Source: Palsa-1150 sp036490515 (GTDB lineage Bacteria; Myxococcota_A; Polyangia; Polyangiales; Polyangiaceae). From it: 64,000 bases of DNA. How positions within the stretch are numbered: position 1 is the first letter of the stretch; every line of letters starts with the position of its first letter. The stretch covers positions 186,001 to 250,000 of the forward strand of contig DASXDU010000024.1 of assembly GCA_036490515.1 (NCBI GenBank), given 5' to 3'. Below are positions 7,958-18,904 of the stretch, piece after piece. A model generated the notes under the pieces. The model had not been told where the DNA came from. It did not search any database and was given only the letters and a program-made list of their open reading frames with translations. The translations under genes were made by a program, and so were the position numbers.

Positions 7958-10837
7958 GTGATACCACCGGAGACCGTGGCCGCCGCGACGCCCCTCGCCG
8001 AGTCACGCCCGGGGCCCGCGCCCGCGCCGGCCCGCGCTCACACCGAGGCGCCCGAGGCGATCCTCGCGCGCCTCGAGACGGACTTCGCGCACGGGCTGAG
8101 CGAGGAGGAGGCCGGCCGTCGCCTCGCCAGGAACGGCCGGAACGAGCTCCCCCGGCCGAAGGGCAAGAGCCCGTGGCTGCAGCTCGTCGGGCAGTTCTCG
8201 AACCCCATCGTGCTCACGCTCCTGGTCGCGGCGGTGATCGCCGTCGTCGACGGCGTGAGCCGGGTGAACGAGCCCCTGCTCGTGCGCTTCGGGGACGCGA
8301 CGGCGATCCTGCTCATCGTCGTCCTCAACGCGCTCCTCGGCTTCTACCAGGAGCGTCGCGCCGAGGCCGCGCTCGCGGCGCTCGAGAAGCTGCAGACGCC
8401 CAACGCGCGCGTCCGCCGCGGCGACCAGGTGAAGATCGTCGCCGCCAGCGACGTGGTCGTCGGGGACGTGCTCGAGGTCGAGGCAGGCGACGCGGTCGCG
8501 GCGGACGCGCGCCTGCTCCAGACGGCGAACCTCTCGGCCGAGGAGAGCGCCCTCACGGGCGAGAGCGTCCCGGTGCAGAAGGACGCGCGCGCGGCGGTGG
8601 CCGACGACGCGCCGCTCGGGGACCGGACGACGATGCTCTTCGTCGGGACGAGCATCGTGCGCGGCAAGGCGCGCGCGGTCGTCGTGGCGACCGCGGTGGA
8701 CACGGAGCTCGGCAAGCTGTCGGCCCTCATCCACCGCCCCCGCGACCGCACGACGCCGCTCGAGGAGAAGCTCGACTCGTTCGGCAAGCGGGTCCTCTGG
8801 GCGTGCCTGGGCCTCGCGGGGCTCCTCTTCCTGCGCGGCTCGATCAAGGGCGGCCGCACCTGGCACGAGCTCCTGCTCGAGGCCGTGAGCCTCGCGGTCG
8901 CCGCCATCCCCGAGGGCCTGCCCGCCATCACGACGATCACCCTCGCGCTCGGCATGCAGCGCATGGCCAAGCGCGGCGCCATCGTCCGCAAGCTCGCCGC
9001 CGTCGAGACCCTCGGCGCAGCCACGGTCATCTGCACCGACAAGACCGGCACGCTGACGCAGAACGAGATGACCGTGCGCGTCGTCTACGCCGGCGGGCAG
9101 CGCTTCCACGTCACGGGCGCCGGCTACGACCCGCGCGGCTCGGTGCTCGACACGATCGACCAGCGCGTCGAGTCGCCCGAGGGGCCGCTGCGCGATCTCC
9201 TCGCGACGGTCGCCCTCTGCAACAACGCGATGCTCCAGAAGACCGACGAGGGCTGGCGCGTCCAGGGCGACCCGACCGAGGGCGCGCTCCTCACGCTCGC
9301 GGCGAAGGGCGGCGTGCCGCGCGAGTCGGTGGTGAGCTCGAACCAGGTCGTCAAGGAGCTCCCCTTCGACAGCGACCGGAAGCGGATGACGATCGTCGCG
9401 CTCGACGAGATGGGGCGCGAGGTCGTCCACACGAAGGGCAGCGCCGACGTGCTCCTGCCGCTCTGCAACGCGTACCAGAGCAGCGAGGGCCCGGTCGCGC
9501 TCGACGACGCGTCACGCCGCCGCATCCTCGCCGAGGCCGAGGAGATGAGCAGCCGGGCGCTCCGCGTGCTCGCGGTCGCCCGGCGGGACCTCGGGACGCA
9601 CAGCGACTCGGAGCCTCCGGCCGCGCACGCGGAGCACGACGTCTCGCGGCCGAGCGCGGAGATCGAGGACCGCCTCACCTTCCTCGGGCTCGTCGGGATG
9701 ATCGACCCTCCCCGCGAGGGCGTGAAGGAAGCCGTCCGCCTCTGCGCCGAGGCGCACGTGCGGGCGGTGATGATCACGGGCGACCACAAGCTGACCGCCA
9801 TGGCCATCGCGAAGGAGCTGGGGCTCTGGGAGGAGGGCGCGATCGCGCTCACGGGCGCCGAGCTCGAGAAGCTCGACGCGGGCGCGCTCGACGCCTGCGT
9901 CGAGAACGTGCGCGTCTTCGCCCGCGTGACGGCGGAGCAGAAGCTCCGCATCGTGGAGGCGTTCAAGCGGTGCGGGCACATCGTCGCGATGACGGGCGAC
10001 GGCGTGAACGACGCGCCCGCCTTGCGCGAGGCGCACATCGGCGTCGCGATGGGCAAGGACGGGACGGACGTCGCCCGCGAGGCCGCCGACATGGTCATCG
10101 CGGACGACAACTTCGCGACGATCGTCGACGCCGTCCGCGAGGGGCGCGCCATCTGGCGCAACATCCAGAAGTTCATCTTCTTCCTCCTCTCGAGCAACGC
10201 GGGCCTGCTCGTCGCCGTCTTCGCGGTGAGCTTCTTCACGAACCTCGATCCGCTGACGCCCCTCATGATCCTCTGGATCAACCTCGTGACCAACGGCCTG
10301 CCCGCGCTCGCCCTCGGGGTCGACCCGCCCGACCCGATGCAGATGCAGGAGCCCCCCCGCAAGCGCACCGGCAGCCTCCTCGGCGCGCGCGACTGGCTCG
10401 GGATGGCCTTCGTCGGCGCGTGGATGGGGGGCGCGGCGATCCTCTGCTACCTGCTGCCCATCGAGCCGGGCGACCCGCTGGGCATGATGCGCGGGCGCGC
10501 CATCGCGTTCTCGCTCCTCGCCATCAGCCCCCTGCTCCACGCGTTCAACTGCCGCTCCGCGACGGCGTCCTTCCTCTCGCTCCGGCCGGTGCTGCCGCTG
10601 GCGCTCGTCGGCGCCGTCGTGCTCAGCCTCGGCATCCACCTCGTCGCCGTGCTGGTGCCCACGCTCCGACCCGTCTTCAAGACGTTCCCCATGAGCACCT
10701 CCGAGTGGCTCTTCCTCGTCGGCCTGTCCGCGTCGATCCTGCCGGGGGTCGAGCTCATGAAGCTCGCGCAGCGGCTCCTCGGGGGGAACCGCGCCGTGGC
10801 GGAGATCCTCGGCCCCGCGTCGCGTCACGGTCGCTGA
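7958..10837 (+). CDS. P-type cation-transporting ATPase, SERCA-like (P2 group)
   Basis: 959 residues from GTG at 7958. A second GTG at 7976 has GGAGA just upstream and could be the true start. It has the cation-ATPase N-terminal domain, the TGES actuator motif (LTGESVPVQ), phosphorylation motif DKTGT with D361, and MTGDGVNDAPAL in the hinge. M4 carries PEGLPA with E319 (E309 of SERCA). At the M5/M6 ion site, N747 and N775 match SERCA N768 and N796. The E771 equivalent is L750 and the D800 equivalent is N779 (NLVTNGLPALALG). Loss of two acidic ligands makes a plain Ca2+ pump doubtful. Ten hydrophobic segments and a normal length argue that it is intact. Confidence 0.93.
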   Translation: MIPPETVAAATPLAESRPGPAPAPARAHTEAPEAILARLETDFAHGLSEEEAGRRLARNGRNELPRPKGKSPWLQLVGQFSNPIVLTLLVAAVIAVVDGVSRVNEPLLVRFGDATAILLIVVLNALLGFYQERRAEAALAALEKLQTPNARVRRGDQVKIVAASDVVVGDVLEVEAGDAVAADARLLQTANLSAEESALTGESVPVQKDARAAVADDAPLGDRTTMLFVGTSIVRGKARAVVVATAVDTELGKLSALIHRPRDRTTPLEEKLDSFGKRVLWACLGLAGLLFLRGSIKGGRTWHELLLEAVSLAVAAIPEGLPAITTITLALGMQRMAKRGAIVRKLAAVETLGAATVICTDKTGTLTQNEMTVRVVYAGGQRFHVTGAGYDPRGSVLDTIDQRVESPEGPLRDLLATVALCNNAMLQKTDEGWRVQGDPTEGALLTLAAKGGVPRESVVSSNQVVKELPFDSDRKRMTIVALDEMGREVVHTKGSADVLLPLCNAYQSSEGPVALDDASRRRILAEAEEMSSRALRVLAVARRDLGTHSDSEPPAAHAEHDVSRPSAEIEDRLTFLGLVGMIDPPREGVKEAVRLCAEAHVRAVMITGDHKLTAMAIAKELGLWEEGAIALTGAELEKLDAGALDACVENVRVFARVTAEQKLRIVEAFKRCGHIVAMTGDGVNDAPALREAHIGVAMGKDGTDVAREAADMVIADDNFATIVDAVREGRAIWRNIQKFIFFLLSSNAGLLVAVFAVSFFTNLDPLTPLMILWINLVTNGLPALALGVDPPDPMQMQEPPRKRTGSLLGARDWLGMAFVGAWMGGAAILCYLLPIEPGDPLGMMRGRAIAFSLLAISPLLHAFNCRSATASFLSLRPVLPLALVGAVVLSLGIHLVAVLVPTLRPVFKTFPMSTSEWLFLVGLSASILPGVELMKLAQRLLGGNRAVAEILGPASRHGR

Positions 10838-10897
10838 AAATTGACGGCGTCGCGGCACCTTCCGGTGGCGCGGATGTCTCTTGCTATGGTGCCCCCC

Positions 10898-12892
10898 ATG
10901 CGCCGCCGTCTCTCGCCGCTCCTCCTCGTCCTGCTCGCGTGCGGCGGGGGCGCCGGGGAGTCGGGCGGCGCGAAGGCTCCCACGGAGGGGGACCCCGGGT
11001 TCGCCGCGTACATGGCGTCCCACGGGATCCAGACGCTCGAGGGAGGCGGCGCCGCGGTCGAGGTGACGGCCGACGGGCTCCGGTTCGAGGCGATCGACAA
11101 GGAGCGGCCGGTGAAGCTCGACGGCCTCCTCAACGAGTGGCCGGCACCGGCGAGGACGACGACGACGCTCGACGGCGCGACGAAGGCGGTGCTGAAGATC
11201 TCCCTCCAGTACGACGAGTCGAAGCTCTACGTCGGCGGCGACGTGACCGACCCGTCGTTCCAGGCGGGCCGCGACCACGTGCAGCTCCTCTTCGCCGTGC
11301 CGTCACCGGGCGGCGGCTACACGACGTACGACCTCGGGTTCTTCGCCGGCAAGCCGGGCGAGACCGAGGGCAGCGTGCGCTACGGCCGCAAGGGCAGCGT
11401 CGCGGGCGCGAAGATCGTCGAGGCGCCCGTGGGCAACGGGTACACGTTCGAGGCGGTCGTCCCCTGGTCGAGCATCCCCGAGCTCAAGACGACGCGCGTC
11501 GGCGTCCACGGGTACGCGGCCTACGTGGCCCACGACGGGACGGTGGCGACGGGGCCAGGCGACGCGAAGCACCCGCGCGACATGGCGTGGATCCCGAGCG
11601 AGCCGGAGCTCTCGATGATCGAGCAGCTCCTCCAGCCGAAGGGCTACACGAAGCGCGCGCCCGACCTGGAGCTCGTGGCGGACCTCACGGGCGACGGCGT
11701 GCGCGAGCGCGTCGCCGTGTGGGACTCGTACCTGACCATCTGCGGGACGGGGTACCTCGGCGGGACGGGGTTCTTCTACCGGGACCTCCAGGGGCAGCTC
11801 GTGAAGCTCGAGGCGCGCGACGTCACGGGCCGGGGCAAGGCCGACCTCGTCATCCGCCGCAAGCAGAGCGTGGGCGACGCCGAGCGCGAGTACCTCGAGG
11901 TGATGAGCGCGATGAGCGCGACCGAGGAGCCGCGCATCACGTTCGCGCACGAGATCGAGGTGCGGCAGAGCGACCACCGCATCGACAACGCCGTCCACAT
12001 GGCGCGCGGCGAGATCGACGTCAGCGTCGAGCCGACGACGACGTGGGACGCGCTCTCGTACAAGGAGCCGATCGCGAGCGACGTCGAGCCCATCCTCTTC
12101 CCGTGGGGCGGCGTGAAGTCGCAGGTGTTCCGGTTCGACGGGACGCGGTTCTCGAAGGGCAAGGAGGTCACGCAGCGCGAGACGTTCCCGAGCGGAGGAG
12201 GGAGCACGGCCTCGGCCGAACGGCCTCCGCCCCGCCCCGCGGAGCCGCCGACCCCCAGGGTGAGCAAGGGCGGAGATCTCTCCGCGCAGATGCTCGAGCA
12301 GTACCGCAAGGACCGCGGCGTGGGCGCGGACGTCGCGCCGGCGGTGGACCTCAAGGTACAGGTGTCGGGCGACGCGCGCCCCGAGCGCGTGGTCCTCATC
12401 GGCCGGGACATCGTGGTCTTCGGGCCGGGCTTCAAGGGCGGCACGGGCTACGCGTTCCTCACGCTCCAGCAGTTCGCCGACGCGAGCGACGTGAAGGACC
12501 TCTCGGCGCGCGACCTCACGGGCGACGGCGCGGCGGACCTCGTCGTCCGCGGCGTGCGCCACCAGAAGAGCGACACGGGTCCGGTCGACGTCGACGTGAT
12601 GTTCGTCTACGAGGTGAAGCCGGACGCGATCGCGCGCATCTTCGGCATCGAGACCGCGCGCGAGCAGGGCGGCAAGCGCATCCAGGGGCTCGTGCAGTTC
12701 ATCCCGGGTGCGGGAGGCAAGACGTTCGACGTGCTGTCCGCGCCGGGCCGCGCGACGGGGTGGACGGAGAAGACCTACCCGTGGTCGCAGGACACGCCGG
12801 GGAGCGGCCAGCTCGAGCCGCTCCTCTTGCCATGGGGCGGCATCGGGAGCGTGCGCTACACGTGGAACGGGTCGGCCTTCGTGAAGAGCTGA
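10898..12892 (+). CDS. Lipoprotein with CBM9/DOMON-like domain and FG-GAP-like segments
   Basis: 664 residues from ATG at 10898, giving a clean lipoprotein signal (MRRRLSPLLLVLLAC, lipobox LLAC at C15). An in-frame start 19 codons upstream would spoil it. Residues of about 65-225 resemble carbohydrate-binding family 9/DOMON domains (VKLDGLLNEW, LKISLQYDESKLYVGGDV). The later part repeats DLTGDGVRERVAVWDSY and DLTGDGAADLVVRGV, like FG-GAP/VCBS blades. A low-complexity Pro/Ser linker divides two similar halves, each ending in LLPWGG- or LFPWGG-type motifs. It is probably an outer-membrane surface protein; the ligand is unknown. The gene ends 6 bases from the convergent MFS gene. Confidence 0.8.
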   Translation: MRRRLSPLLLVLLACGGGAGESGGAKAPTEGDPGFAAYMASHGIQTLEGGGAAVEVTADGLRFEAIDKERPVKLDGLLNEWPAPARTTTTLDGATKAVLKISLQYDESKLYVGGDVTDPSFQAGRDHVQLLFAVPSPGGGYTTYDLGFFAGKPGETEGSVRYGRKGSVAGAKIVEAPVGNGYTFEAVVPWSSIPELKTTRVGVHGYAAYVAHDGTVATGPGDAKHPRDMAWIPSEPELSMIEQLLQPKGYTKRAPDLELVADLTGDGVRERVAVWDSYLTICGTGYLGGTGFFYRDLQGQLVKLEARDVTGRGKADLVIRRKQSVGDAEREYLEVMSAMSATEEPRITFAHEIEVRQSDHRIDNAVHMARGEIDVSVEPTTTWDALSYKEPIASDVEPILFPWGGVKSQVFRFDGTRFSKGKEVTQRETFPSGGGSTASAERPPPRPAEPPTPRVSKGGDLSAQMLEQYRKDRGVGADVAPAVDLKVQVSGDARPERVVLIGRDIVVFGPGFKGGTGYAFLTLQQFADASDVKDLSARDLTGDGAADLVVRGVRHQKSDTGPVDVDVMFVYEVKPDAIARIFGIETAREQGGKRIQGLVQFIPGAGGKTFDVLSAPGRATGWTEKTYPWSQDTPGSGQLEPLLLPWGGIGSVRYTWNGSAFVKS

Positions 12893-12898
12893 GGGCCG

Positions 12899-14035
12899 TC
12901 ATCCCGGGGGCTCGTGCTTCGGGGGCGAGCGCAGCGCGAGGGCGCACACGAGGATGACGAGCGGCTGGACGGCCAGGCACGCGAGCGCGGGGCCCAGGCC
13001 GAACCGGTCGGCGACGAGGCCGAGGACGACGGGCGCCCCCACTTCGACCACGACGAAGACCTGCCCCACGGCCTGCACGGTGCCGGGGTGGTCGGGCAGC
13101 TCGGCGTAGGCGCGCGCCATCGCCAGCGGGTGGTGCGGGGCGCACGCGACGCCCGCGGCGAAGAGCACGACGCACGTGGCCGCGGTGCCCCCGACGGCGA
13201 CGAGCGCGCCGACCGCCAGCCCGCAGAGGACCGCGCTGACGACGAGGACGCGGCGAGGAGAGACGCGCTCGACGACGCGGTCCGCGAGGGCGTCGCCCGC
13301 CACGGTTCCGAGCGAGAAGCAGACCGCCACGGCAGCGGCGAGCGCCGCGCTGGCGCCGCGGTCGCCCTGGAGACGCAGCGCCGAGAGCGCGAGCACGAGC
13401 TCGTCGAGGAGGGTGCAGGAGGCGGCCGCGAGAAGCCACGTCCAGAGGCGCGGCATCCGGAGGGCGCGCCGGAGGGCGACGCGCAGCGGGACCTCGGGGG
13501 GGTCGTCGGCGTCGGGCGTCTCCGCGGAGCTGGGCTCTCCCTCGGGCTTCGCGCGGCGCACGAGCCTCGCCGAGAGCACGCACTGGATCGCGACGAAGAC
13601 GGCGACGGCTGCCATCGCTCCGCGGTACGAGTGTCCGAGCGCGATGGCGGCGGCCGTGACGAGCGGCGTGAGCACGTCGCCGACGCTGCCGAAGATGGAC
13701 CAGCGCACGAGGGTCCGGTCCGCGTCGCCTTCCGCGCCCGCGACGAGGATTGCCTGGGCGGCGGAGCACGCGACGCCGCTCGTCGCCCCGGCCAGCGCGA
13801 GACCGAGCGTGAGCCCCCACGGGCTCGACGTCCACGCGGTGAAGGCGAGCGACAGCGCGAGCGTCGCCTGGCCGAGGACGACCAGGCGCGCGCGGTCCCA
13901 GACGTCGGAGAGGAGCGCGACCCCGGCTTCGAGGACCGCCGCCGCGACGAGGGGCAGAGCGAACGCAAAGAGGACGTAGCCCCGGTGGGAAAGCCGGAGC
14001 TCGTGCTCGACCGAAGGTGCACCCGCGACGGCCAC
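12899..14035 (-). CDS. Major facilitator superfamily permease, possibly N-terminally short
   Basis: 378 residues from GTG at 14035. Many hydrophobic segments, a central charged loop (about residues 165-185, EGEPSSAETPDADDPPE) and paired halves fit a 12-helix MFS transporter. The substrate is not predictable. The frame continues upstream with very TM1-like sequence (LFVVALVDELWSGVAVAGAP) until an in-frame TGA about 66 bases before this GTG, but no ATG, GTG or TTG lies in between. So either the annotated start cuts helix 1, a rare start is used, or the upstream reading frame is broken. Divergent from the beta-lactamase-like gene. Confidence 0.8.
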   Translation of the reverse strand: MAVAGAPSVEHELRLSHRGYVLFAFALPLVAAAVLEAGVALLSDVWDRARLVVLGQATLALSLAFTAWTSSPWGLTLGLALAGATSGVACSAAQAILVAGAEGDADRTLVRWSIFGSVGDVLTPLVTAAAIALGHSYRGAMAAVAVFVAIQCVLSARLVRRAKPEGEPSSAETPDADDPPEVPLRVALRRALRMPRLWTWLLAAASCTLLDELVLALSALRLQGDRGASAALAAAVAVCFSLGTVAGDALADRVVERVSPRRVLVVSAVLCGLAVGALVAVGGTAATCVVLFAAGVACAPHHPLAMARAYAELPDHPGTVQAVGQVFVVVEVGAPVVLGLVADRFGLGPALACLAVQPLVILVCALALRSPPKHEPPG

Positions 14036-14209
14036 CCCGCTCCAGAGCTCGTCGACGAGCGCGACGACGAAGAGGGACGCGGCCGACCGGGAGACCCGGG
14101 ATCAAATGCGTTCGGTGAACTGCACGCCTCGAGGATGGCGCCTGCCGGGCGAGAGCGCAACGGGTCGCCCGCGGTTCGCGGGGCCGCGCGATCGTGATAA
14201 GGCCGCGCC

Positions 14210-16252
14210 ATGCGCCACGTCTCCCGCCTTCCGGCCGCCGCCTTGCCGTTCCTGCTCGCCTGCGGGGGCGCCGCACCCGCGGCGTCCTCGACGCCGCCCT
14301 CGGCGCAGCCGCCCGTCGTGCTCGCGCCCCCCTCGCCCCTCACGGAGACGACGACCGAGCACCTCGCGCGCGACATGCCGCTGACGACCCCGGGCGGGGC
14401 GACGTTCACGGCGCCCGCCGGCTGGTGGCTCCAGTCGGAGACGAAGCGACGGATCCTGACGGGGCCGGAGCCGGACCTCCGCGTCGCCATCGTCGACGTG
14501 ACGACGCCGAACGCGGACGACGCCGTCGCCGCGGCGTGGCCCGCCCTCGAGAGCGGCTTCCACCGCCCGCTCCGCCTGGCGCAGCCGCGCCCGGCGCGCC
14601 ACGGCTGGGACGAACATCGCGACTACGACTACGAGACGTCCCCCGACGAGAAGCTCGTCGTCGGCGCGACCGCCCTCCGCCGCGGAGGCGACTGGACGGT
14701 CCTGCTGGTCGAGTCGAGCCTCGCGTCGTTCGACAAGCGGTCCGCGACCCTGTCGCTCGTCGGAGAGAGCCTGCGACCCAGGGGCTACGCCCGCGAGTCG
14801 TTCGCGGGCAAGACGCCGCACGCGCTCGACGCGGACCGCATCAAGCGGATCGTGGACGTCGTCGAGCAGGGCCGGCAGGCCCTCGGCATCCCGGGCGTGG
14901 CGCTCAGCCTCGTGCAGGGCGGCAAGGTCGTCTTCGAGGGGGGCCTCGGCGTCCGTGAGCTGGGCAAGCCGGCGAAGGTCGACCCGGACACGCTCTTCCT
15001 CATCGCGTCGAACACCAAGGCGATGTCGACGCTGCTCCTCGCGAAGGAGGTCGACGAGGGGAAGTTCACGTGGGAGACGCCCGTGGCCGACGTCTACCCG
15101 GGGTTCAAGCTCGGCGACGCCGAGACGACGCGCCAGGTGCGGATGAAGCACCTCATCTGCGCGTGCACAGGCCTGCCGCGGCAGGACATGGAGTGGCTCT
15201 TCGAGTTCAAGAACGCCACCCCGGCCACGACGATGGATCTGCTCGGGACCATCCAGCCGACGACGAAGTTCGGCGAGACGTTCCAGTACTCCAACCTCCT
15301 CGCCGCCGCGGCGGGCTTCGTGGGCGGGCACCTCGCGTACCCGAAGCGCGAGCTCGGCGCGGCCTACGACGAGGCGATGCAGACGCGCGTCTTCGGTCCG
15401 CTCGGGATGAAGGCGACCACGTTCGACTACGGGCGCGCCCTCGCCGGCGACCACGCGGCGCCCCACGGGATGGACGTGGACGGGAAGATGGCCGTCGCGT
15501 CGATGGACCTGAACCGCTCGGCGATCCCGCTCCGGCCCGCCGGCGGGGCGTGGTCGAACGTCCGGGACGTCACGCGGTACGTGCAGATGGAGCTCGCCGA
15601 CGGCAAGCTGCCCGACGGCAAGCCGTTCGTGTCCGCGAAGGCGCTCCGCGCTCGCCGCGACCCGCAGGTCTCGATGGGCGAGAGCACCACCTACGGGATG
15701 GGGCTCATGGTGGACAGCCGCTACGACGTCCCGATCGTCCACCACGGCGGGGACCTCATCGGCTTCCACAGCGACATGTTCTGGCTGCCCGATCAGGGCG
15801 TCGGCGGGGTCATCCTGACGAACGGCGACGGTGGCTGGCTCCTCCGCGCGGCGTTCCTGCGCAAGGTTCTCGAGGAGCTCTACGACGGCAAGCCCGAGGC
15901 GCTCGAGGACGTGACCGCGGCGGCGAAGTCCGAGAAGGCGGAGATCGCCAAGGACCGCGAGCGGCTCGTGATGCCGCCCGCACCCGAGGCGACGGCGCGC
16001 CTCGCGAAGCACTACCGAAGCAAGGCGCTCGGCGAGATCGTCGTGACGACGAAAGGCCCCGCGGTGACGTTCGACTTCGGCGAGTGGAAGAGCGCGGTCG
16101 CTTCCCGCAAGAACGACGACGGCACGACGTCGATGGTCACGGTCGACCCCGGCGTGGGCGGCGACGTCTTCGTGGTGGGCGAGCGGAACGGCAAGCGCAC
16201 GCTCGTCGTGCGCGACATGCAGCACGAGTACGCCTTCGAGGAGGTTCCGTGA
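14210..16252 (+). CDS. Serine beta-lactamase-like hydrolase, lipoprotein
   Basis: 680 residues with a lipoprotein signal (lipobox LLAC near residue 18). The N-terminal region of about 190 residues is uncharacterised (TFTAPAGWWLQSE). The class-C beta-lactamase/PBP4* domain then shows SxxK (S267-NT-K270), a YSN motif with Y360, and HHGG at 511-514 in the KTG position. The C-terminal domain (about 590-680) resembles the beta-barrel tail of such hydrolases. Likely substrates are D-amino-acid peptides, esters or peptidoglycan fragments rather than antibiotics, as for most long members of this family (inference). Its stop overlaps the next gene's GTG by 4 bases. Confidence 0.9.
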   Translation: MRHVSRLPAAALPFLLACGGAAPAASSTPPSAQPPVVLAPPSPLTETTTEHLARDMPLTTPGGATFTAPAGWWLQSETKRRILTGPEPDLRVAIVDVTTPNADDAVAAAWPALESGFHRPLRLAQPRPARHGWDEHRDYDYETSPDEKLVVGATALRRGGDWTVLLVESSLASFDKRSATLSLVGESLRPRGYARESFAGKTPHALDADRIKRIVDVVEQGRQALGIPGVALSLVQGGKVVFEGGLGVRELGKPAKVDPDTLFLIASNTKAMSTLLLAKEVDEGKFTWETPVADVYPGFKLGDAETTRQVRMKHLICACTGLPRQDMEWLFEFKNATPATTMDLLGTIQPTTKFGETFQYSNLLAAAAGFVGGHLAYPKRELGAAYDEAMQTRVFGPLGMKATTFDYGRALAGDHAAPHGMDVDGKMAVASMDLNRSAIPLRPAGGAWSNVRDVTRYVQMELADGKLPDGKPFVSAKALRARRDPQVSMGESTTYGMGLMVDSRYDVPIVHHGGDLIGFHSDMFWLPDQGVGGVILTNGDGGWLLRAAFLRKVLEELYDGKPEALEDVTAAAKSEKAEIAKDRERLVMPPAPEATARLAKHYRSKALGEIVVTTKGPAVTFDFGEWKSAVASRKNDDGTTSMVTVDPGVGGDVFVVGERNGKRTLVVRDMQHEYAFEEVP

Positions 16253-17037
16253 CGCACCCGGCGACCGGTGCGCCGCAGGCACCGCCCCCGCGCTACGACC
16301 GCATCGGGCGCTGCTACGGGCGCCTGCGGCGTGAAGACCCTCGGCTCGGCGCCCGCATCCAGGCGGCGCTGGGCGACGCGCGCACAGTCGTCAACGTGGG
16401 CGCCGGCGCGGGATCGTACGAACCGCGGGATCGGCACGTGGTCGCCATCGAGCCCAGCGACGTGATGGCGGCCCAGCGGCCCCGGGACCTCGCGCCAGCC
16501 GTGCGTGCGACCGCTGGCGCTCTCCCGCTTCGCGACGCGTCGGTCGACGCCGCGATGGCGATCCTGACGGTGCACCACTGGGACGAGGAGCAGGAGCGAG
16601 GCGTGCAAGAGCTCCGCCGCGTGGCGCGGGGCCCGATCGTCATCCTCACGTTCGACGCCGAGGTCTGCGCACGCATGTGGCTGAACGCGGACTACGTGCC
16701 GGAGGTCGCCGCGCTCGACCGGGCCGTCTTCCCGCTACCGGCCACGCTTGCGTCGTGGCTCGGCGGGCGCGTCGCCATCGAGCCGGTACCCATCCCGCGT
16801 GACACGCCCGACTGGACGTACGGCGCCTTCTGGGCGCACCCCGAGCGCGTCCTCGACGCTGACGCACGCGCCGCCACGTCCGGCTTCGCGAGGATGGCCC
16901 CCGCCGTCGTGGACCGCGCGGTCAGCGCGCTCGCCGCCGACCTCGCGAGCGGCGCGTGGGACCGGCGGCACGGCCACCTTCGCGGCCTCGACGCCTACGA
17001 TGCCGGGCTTCGCCTCGTCGTCGCGACTCCGCCCTGA
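16249..17037 (+). CDS. Class I SAM-dependent methyltransferase
   Basis: 262 residues from GTG at 16249, overlapping the previous stop (GTGA). The glycine-rich SAM motif VVNVGAGAGSYEP lies near residues 47-59, followed by VVAIEPSD (acidic residue for the ribose) and LPLRDASVDAAMAILTVHHW, the usual motif II/III region. This matches methyltransferase_11-type enzymes acting on small molecules; the substrate is unknown. Translational coupling to the beta-lactamase-like gene suggests one transcript. Convergent with the next kinase (27 bases between stops). Confidence 0.88.
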   Translation: MTHPATGAPQAPPPRYDRIGRCYGRLRREDPRLGARIQAALGDARTVVNVGAGAGSYEPRDRHVVAIEPSDVMAAQRPRDLAPAVRATAGALPLRDASVDAAMAILTVHHWDEEQERGVQELRRVARGPIVILTFDAEVCARMWLNADYVPEVAALDRAVFPLPATLASWLGGRVAIEPVPIPRDTPDWTYGAFWAHPERVLDADARAATSGFARMAPAVVDRAVSALAADLASGAWDRRHGHLRGLDAYDAGLRLVVATPP

Positions 17038-17064
17038 CCGGGCCTCCGGCCGCGCAAGCGGGCG

Positions 17065-18669
<1,605 letters not shown>

Positions 18670-18904
18670 GGGACCTCGTAGGCAGCGTAACAAATCGACG
18701 GTTCAGCAAGAAGCAAGCCGCACCTCGACCGCCGAGGAGGCGCGTTCGGGCGGCTTTCCCTTTCGACGTGCGAGAGGAGAACCCGGTTCAGCCCTCGCAA
18801 ACTTTGCATCGGCGAGCCAGGCGGGCCAGGCGAACCCCGGGCGAACCAGGTGGGAGTTTCTCCGGCCGCGTGGGTGTTGGTTTCGTGTTACCGAGGGCAC
18901 GCCC

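Noticed and set aside
7939..12957. Very long plus-strand frame (over 1600 codons) across the ATPase and lipoprotein genes
   Set aside because: Arg/Ala/Gly-rich shadow frame typical of high-GC DNA. The correct frames encode recognisable families.
14210..16252. True antibiotic-resistance beta-lactamase
   Set aside because: Length, lipoprotein signal, extra N- and C-terminal domains and HHGG in place of KTG fit the broader serine hydrolase group instead.
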